From: Rickettsiella endosymbiont of Aleochara curtula
Lineage (GTDB): Bacteria > Pseudomonadota > Gammaproteobacteria > Diplorickettsiales > Diplorickettsiaceae
Reading direction: 5' to 3'
Assembly: GCF_964030935.1 (NCBI RefSeq)
Contig: NZ_OZ034990.1
Span: forward strand, 1,056,001 to 1,120,000
DNA: 64,000 bases
The notes under the pieces are model-generated. The model was not told the DNA's origin. It was given only the letters and a program-made list of their open reading frames with translations, and did not search any database. Both the position numbers and the translations under genes were made by a program. This document shows positions 60,779 to 64,000 of the stretch, one piece after another. Numbering within the stretch: position 1 is the first letter of the stretch; every line of letters begins with the position of its first letter.

Positions 60779-60794
60779 CAGTGGTTAAATCCGA

Positions 60795-62186
60795 TTGAGT
60801 AATTTTGAAACATTTTTAGATAGAGACAGCGAAACTATTGTAGCCCTTGCCACTCCTCGTGGTAGAGGGGGGGTGGCTGTTATTCGTATTTCAGGTTCAA
60901 ATATTCAGCGGGTTTCCACTCAACTATTGGGTCGCATACCTAAAAAGAGATATGCGGAATATCTTTCCTTCTTGTCAGAAGATGGGAGTGTTATCGACGA
61001 AGGTCTTGCTTTATATTTTCCTGCCCCGAACTCTTTTACAGGTGAAGATGTTCTCGAACTACAAGGCCATGGGGGACCTGTCGTTGTCGATTGCCTATTG
61101 AAGCGGGTAATGCAGTTAGGCGCTCGTTTAGCGCGACCAGGAGAATTCACTGAGCGGGCATTTTTAAATTCAAAGCTCGATCTTGTGCAAGCAGAAGCTA
61201 TTTCTGATTTAATTGACGCAGAATCGGAACAAGCAGCACGCGCTGCTATGCGTTCATTACAGGGAGATTTTTCGCAGCGTATTAACCAAATGAGAGATAC
61301 CTTAATAAGCTTAAGAATTTGGTTAGAGGCAGCGATAGACTTTGCTGATGAAAATATAGATTTTTTAAGGGATACTGAAGTTGTAAATAAATTACATTCT
61401 ATTCTAGCTGATATTAAAGAAATAAAAAATTTGGCTAAACAAGGCACTTTATTACAGGAAGGGTTGAACTTAGCTATTGTTGGTCCACCTAATGTGGGAA
61501 AATCAAGTTTATTAAATAAATTAAGTGCGCAAGAATCTTCAATTGTAACCTCTTTTGCCGGTACCACTCGCGATGTCATTAAGGAAAAAATTCAAATTGA
61601 AGGTTTGCTACTCAACATCGTTGATACTGCAGGATTAAGAATTACCACAGATGAGATTGAAAAAGAAGGTATAAAAAGGACGTTAGCCGAAATAGTTAAA
61701 GCAGATTTAATTTTGTGGGTAGTTGATCATACAACAACCGCGATTGAAGATTCAAAATTTTGGAAGGAACAACAGACTTTTTTAAAAGATATTTTTACAG
61801 ATAAACGCATAATTATTATAAGAAATAAAATTGATCTAAAACAAGAAAAATCAAGTATAGATAAAGAATTGGGCTTTGATGTTATTAAATTATCTGCAAA
61901 AACAGGCGAAGGTTTAACATTATTTTTTAATTTTTTAAAAAAATATGCTGGCTATACTGTTTCATCTGAAGGTAATTTTAGTGCTAGGCGTAGACATTTA
62001 GAAGCTTTAACGAATACCGAGGCTGCTTTAAATAACGGTTTAATAAAGTTACAAGAAAATCAATTTCCTGAATTACTTGCCGAAGATTTATGCCTAGCAC
62101 AAAATTATTTAGGAGAAATTACCGGTCAGTTTACGACAAACGATCTGCTAGGAAAAATTTTTTCAAGTTTTTGTATTGGTAAATAA
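60795..62186 (+). CDS. mnmE: tRNA modification GTPase MnmE
   Basis: MnmE, with MnmG, forms cmnm5U at wobble U34 of several tRNAs. The 463 residues contain the folate-binding N-terminal domain (ATPRGRGGVAVIRISG), a helical domain, the G domain with GPPNVGKSS and DTAGLR, and the C-terminal CIGK. The start is TTG at 60795. No ATG gives a normal N-terminus. Its last 24 bp overlap the convergent waaF. Confidence 0.96.
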   Translation: MSNFETFLDRDSETIVALATPRGRGGVAVIRISGSNIQRVSTQLLGRIPKKRYAEYLSFLSEDGSVIDEGLALYFPAPNSFTGEDVLELQGHGGPVVVDCLLKRVMQLGARLARPGEFTERAFLNSKLDLVQAEAISDLIDAESEQAARAAMRSLQGDFSQRINQMRDTLISLRIWLEAAIDFADENIDFLRDTEVVNKLHSILADIKEIKNLAKQGTLLQEGLNLAIVGPPNVGKSSLLNKLSAQESSIVTSFAGTTRDVIKEKIQIEGLLLNIVDTAGLRITTDEIEKEGIKRTLAEIVKADLILWVVDHTTTAIEDSKFWKEQQTFLKDIFTDKRIIIIRNKIDLKQEKSSIDKELGFDVIKLSAKTGEGLTLFFNFLKKYAGYTVSSEGNFSARRRHLEALTNTEAALNNGLIKLQENQFPELLAEDLCLAQNYLGEITGQFTTNDLLGKIFSSFCIGK

Positions 62187-63239
62187 TTCTGCATTATTTA
62201 TTAAATCATCGATAGCATTTAAAACAATTTGTGGTGTTAATTGTTTTAAACAATTGAAATGTATAAGGGGGCATTCCCTTTCAAAACAAGGACTACAACT
62301 AAGTTTTAGGTAGATTATTTTAGCTTTTGCTGATAAAGGAGGTGTAAATTCTGGGCTACTCGAACCATAGAGTGCAATTAAAGGCTTATCTAACGCCGCG
62401 GTTAAATGCATAAGTCCTGAGTCATTAGAAACAACTAATGTAGCAAAAGATAAAACTTTTAAAGCTTCTAGTAAGGATGTTTTTCCAATGAGATTAATAC
62501 AAGCATTTTTAGTCAGATGCTGTATTTTATACCCCACAGACTCATCAGATTTAGAGCCAAGTAATATAATTTGCCAAGCTTTTGATTTTTTGTAATTTGC
62601 GATTTCTGCAAAATATTCTGCAGGCCAACATTTAGCCGGGCCGTAGGCGGCACCTGGGCATAGTATAAGTAAAGGTTTTTCTTCAACTGGGAATAAGCTT
62701 TTCAGCTTCGCATTATTGTGATTGTGGTTAATTTCTAAATGAGGCTGGAAAGCATACCAATCCAAATTTTTATGCGTTTTAGCTAAAGCTTTAGTATCTC
62801 CTAAAGCCAGAAAACGCTGGACCATCATAGGGTATATTTTTTTATTTAAAATACGCCAATCATTTAATAATCCGAAACGCATTTCACCAAGCCAACCTGT
62901 TCTTATAGGGATGTCGGCTGCAAAAGGAATAATGGCAGATTTCCATGAGTTTGGAAGAATAATTGCTTGTTGGTATTTTTTAAGTCGTAATCTTTTCCCA
63001 AGCTGCCAGCGTTTTTTTAACTGAAATTGAGAATGACCTAAAGGCATTGTTAAAACTTCGTTAATTTCCGGCATAACGATGTACAATTCATGGCTCCAAG
63101 CAGGAGCTAATACATCTATTATTGTCTCTGAGTTACTATGCTTTATATACTTAAGTAAAGCCTGGGCAATAACTATATCGCCTATCCATGCAGGGCTGAT
63201 AATGAGAATTTTTTTAGGAATGATACTAGTTAAATTCAT
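62163..63239 (-). CDS. waaF: ADP-heptose:LPS heptosyltransferase II (WaaF)
   Basis: WaaF adds the second heptose of the LPS inner core from ADP-heptose, made by hldE and hldD here. It is a GT9 enzyme of 358 residues with the N-terminal ILIISPAWIGDIVIAQALL, a CPGAAYGPAKCWPAEYFAE nucleotide-sugar site and VSNDSGLMHLTAAL. It lies upstream of repeat copy L on the minus strand. WaaC-type function cannot be fully excluded, but the WIGD motif and GAAYGPAK fit WaaF. Confidence 0.93.
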   Translation of the reverse strand: MNLTSIIPKKILIISPAWIGDIVIAQALLKYIKHSNSETIIDVLAPAWSHELYIVMPEINEVLTMPLGHSQFQLKKRWQLGKRLRLKKYQQAIILPNSWKSAIIPFAADIPIRTGWLGEMRFGLLNDWRILNKKIYPMMVQRFLALGDTKALAKTHKNLDWYAFQPHLEINHNHNNAKLKSLFPVEEKPLLILCPGAAYGPAKCWPAEYFAEIANYKKSKAWQIILLGSKSDESVGYKIQHLTKNACINLIGKTSLLEALKVLSFATLVVSNDSGLMHLTAALDKPLIALYGSSSPEFTPPLSAKAKIIYLKLSCSPCFERECPLIHFNCLKQLTPQIVLNAIDDLINNAELFTNTKT

Positions 63240-63251
63240 TTTTCAAAAAAG

Positions 63252-63377
63252 TGTACTCACGGCAATTGGGTTTTTGCCAAGGTGCCGCGAGAATAAATCA
63301 ACCTTCATTTCTTCAAGATAGATGAGGATTGCGAGTTGAGCGGGAACGCAGGCAAAATTTCAAGTGCGAAGAGTATA
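63252..63377. repeat. Palindromic element copy L, overlapping the end of the zf-CHCC gene
   Basis: This is a full copy with an 18-nt but diverged centre (CTTCATTTCTTCAAGATA). It lies between waaF (start 63239) and the zf-CHCC gene, whose last five codons and stop are inside the element. Confidence 0.92.
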
Positions 63378-63548
63378 TTCGGTTCCACAATAAGGGCAAG
63401 TAACATGACCCATTTTGGCAATAGGTAAATACACTCTAGGGTGCGAATCCCATAGGGAGCTATTTTTTAAAGGGCATGAAAGAGGGAGATTTTTGGGGCT
63501 AATTTCATAATAATGTTTAGTTTGGCTGCGTTTTACTGGTAATGACAT
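63360..63548 (-). CDS. Zinc-finger (zf-CHCC) small protein
   Basis: This 62-residue protein starts at the ATG at 63548 (MSLPVKRSQ, GAGG six bases upstream). The zf-CHCC fold is seen as LSCPLKNSSLWDSHPRVYLPI, then HVTCPYCGTEY, with ligands Cys, His, Cys, Cys. The family's mitochondrial relative is a complex I subunit (NDUFS6), but the bacterial role is unknown. Its last residues YTLRT and stop come from repeat copy L. The Tyr of the conserved CGTxY comes from the repeat. Confidence 0.88.
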   Translation of the reverse strand: MSLPVKRSQTKHYYEISPKNLPLSCPLKNSSLWDSHPRVYLPIAKMGHVTCPYCGTEYTLRT

Positions 63549-63802
63549 AGAAAACCTCAAGATTATTGCACTATTATTTTGCCAGTTCCATGCTAAACTG
63601 TATAGAAATTTATCTTTTTTTATGGGTAATAAGGCTAAAGGCGTAGTTTACGGTAAATATATTCAACCCCCCCTTCCCGAAAGACTAGTTTTTTAACCCA
63701 TAATTAAAATTAATTATTTTTATAATTTTTAATTTATAGATAGATTAAAACTATCGTTAATTTAATTAAGTATATGCTAAAAAATTTCGTAGGTATTGTA
63801 AA

Positions 63803-64000
63803 ATGGTAATGTTCCGAGGCCTGAGGGCCTCTTTTAAAAAAATAAATAAACCTAAAAAGATACAAACTGATTTGTATGTGATTAAAGCAGCTGATGATCT
63901 ATTAAATTCAGAAAATAATTTAGCTTTAATTGCAACTATAAAATCACTCATTAAACCATCTAGCCAGTTTAGTCATTACTTAGCTATCATTAAGAAATTT
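63803..64000 (+). CDS. Unidentified gene, 5' part; possible TraI_2/relaxase-like domain
   Basis: The frame from ATG 63803 (or 63809) stays open for 66 codons to the window end (MVMFRGLRASFKKINK at the start). The region TDLYVIKAADDLLNSENNLA and SSQFSHYLAIIKKF recalls the N-terminal part of TraI_2 (MobH-type relaxase/helicase-like) proteins, where LL-x-H and Y-L-x-x-I-x-x-F occur. This is a weak resemblance from memory. No ribosome-binding site is clear. Between 63561 and 63802 I see only AT-rich sequence. Confidence 0.35.
   Translation, partial: MVMFRGLRASFKKINKPKKIQTDLYVIKAADDLLNSENNLALIATIKSLIKPSSQFSHYLAIIKKF
63816..63835 (+). terminator. Terminator-like hairpin at the start of the last ORF
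   Basis: GAGGCC (63816-63821) and GGCCTC (63826-63831) flank a 4-base loop, then TTTT. It fits a short intrinsic terminator on the plus strand. It lies inside codons 5 to 10 of the open frame from 63803, which would be odd for a terminator unless it is an attenuator or the true start is later. Confidence 0.4.

Noticed and set aside
60920-61579. 219-codon open frame on the minus strand inside mnmE
   Set aside because: It is fully covered by the strongly conserved mnmE on the other strand. Composition is Ser/Cys rich as expected for an antisense shadow, and it has no ribosome-binding site.

Overview
This AT-rich window looks like chromosome from a gammaproteobacterium of the Legionellales, most like the Rickettsiella/Diplorickettsia type of arthropod-associated intracellular bacterium. 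That placement is inferred from gene content and protein style (ankyrin protein, Kdo hydroxylase, small FGIPQ lipoproteins, class I aldolase, reduced regulation), not from a database search. It contains the probable replication origin: dnaA-dnaN-recF run leftward and rpmH-rnpA-yidD-yidC-mnmE run rightward around an 892-bp gene-free gap (57380-58271). A perfect parS-like site lies at 53319 and a near-perfect one inside recF.

Layout. 1-5.1 kb: 5' part of clpB, an S49 peptidase, a minor pilin, aqpZ, ispH. 5.2-10.4 kb: a leftward ubiE-ubiJ-ubiB group followed by a TatA-like protein, a single-domain response regulator and an ankyrin protein. 10.5-24 kb: typA, a single-chain glycyl-tRNA synthetase, yggS, acnB, a DprE2-like reductase, a LysR regulator, sodC, an amidase, a host-attachment-family protein, glmU. 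24.1-31.1 kb: complete ATP synthase operon atpIBEFHAGDC on the minus strand, with a recognisable promoter. 31.4-41.5 kb: class I aldolase, cytochrome c5, comEA, hldD-hldE, recA-recX, prlC, a DprE1-like oxidase. 41.5-51.6 kb: ptsP-rppH, cfa, a kinase/P-loop fusion, ubiK, a frameshifted comM, kdoO, birA. 51.6-64 kb: tRNA-Thr(UGU), trhO, two tandem lipoproteins, an SMR transporter, the origin cluster, waaF, a zf-CHCC protein and the start of an unidentified gene.

The outstanding feature is a family of about 125-bp imperfect palindromes with ends like TATACTCACAGCAATTGG and TATACTCTTCGCACTTGA. I find 12 copies (4019, 13994, 18191, 29428, 32582, 33172, 37471, 47853, 50428, 55341, 58999, 63252). 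Most lie between genes, but several are inside or fused to genes. One sits in frame in the middle of dnaN and adds about 41 residues to the sliding clamp. One forms the N-terminus of the DprE2-like reductase, in the same reading frame. One forms the C-terminal 48 residues of YidD. Others give the start of cytochrome c5 and the end of the zf-CHCC protein. Both coding-orientation copies that are read through carry a 17-nt centre, where most intergenic copies have 18 nt with in-frame stops, so the frame appears selected. This resembles the Rickettsia palindromic elements that insert into protein genes, but in a different class of bacteria.

Functionally, the region joins replication and segregation (dnaA, dnaN, recF, oriC, parS), energy metabolism (atp operon, ubiquinone genes, cytochrome c5, acnB), envelope building (hldD, hldE, waaF, kdoO, glmU, cfa, aqpZ, DprE1/DprE2-like pair) and recombination or DNA-uptake genes (recA, recX, comEA, broken comM, pilin).
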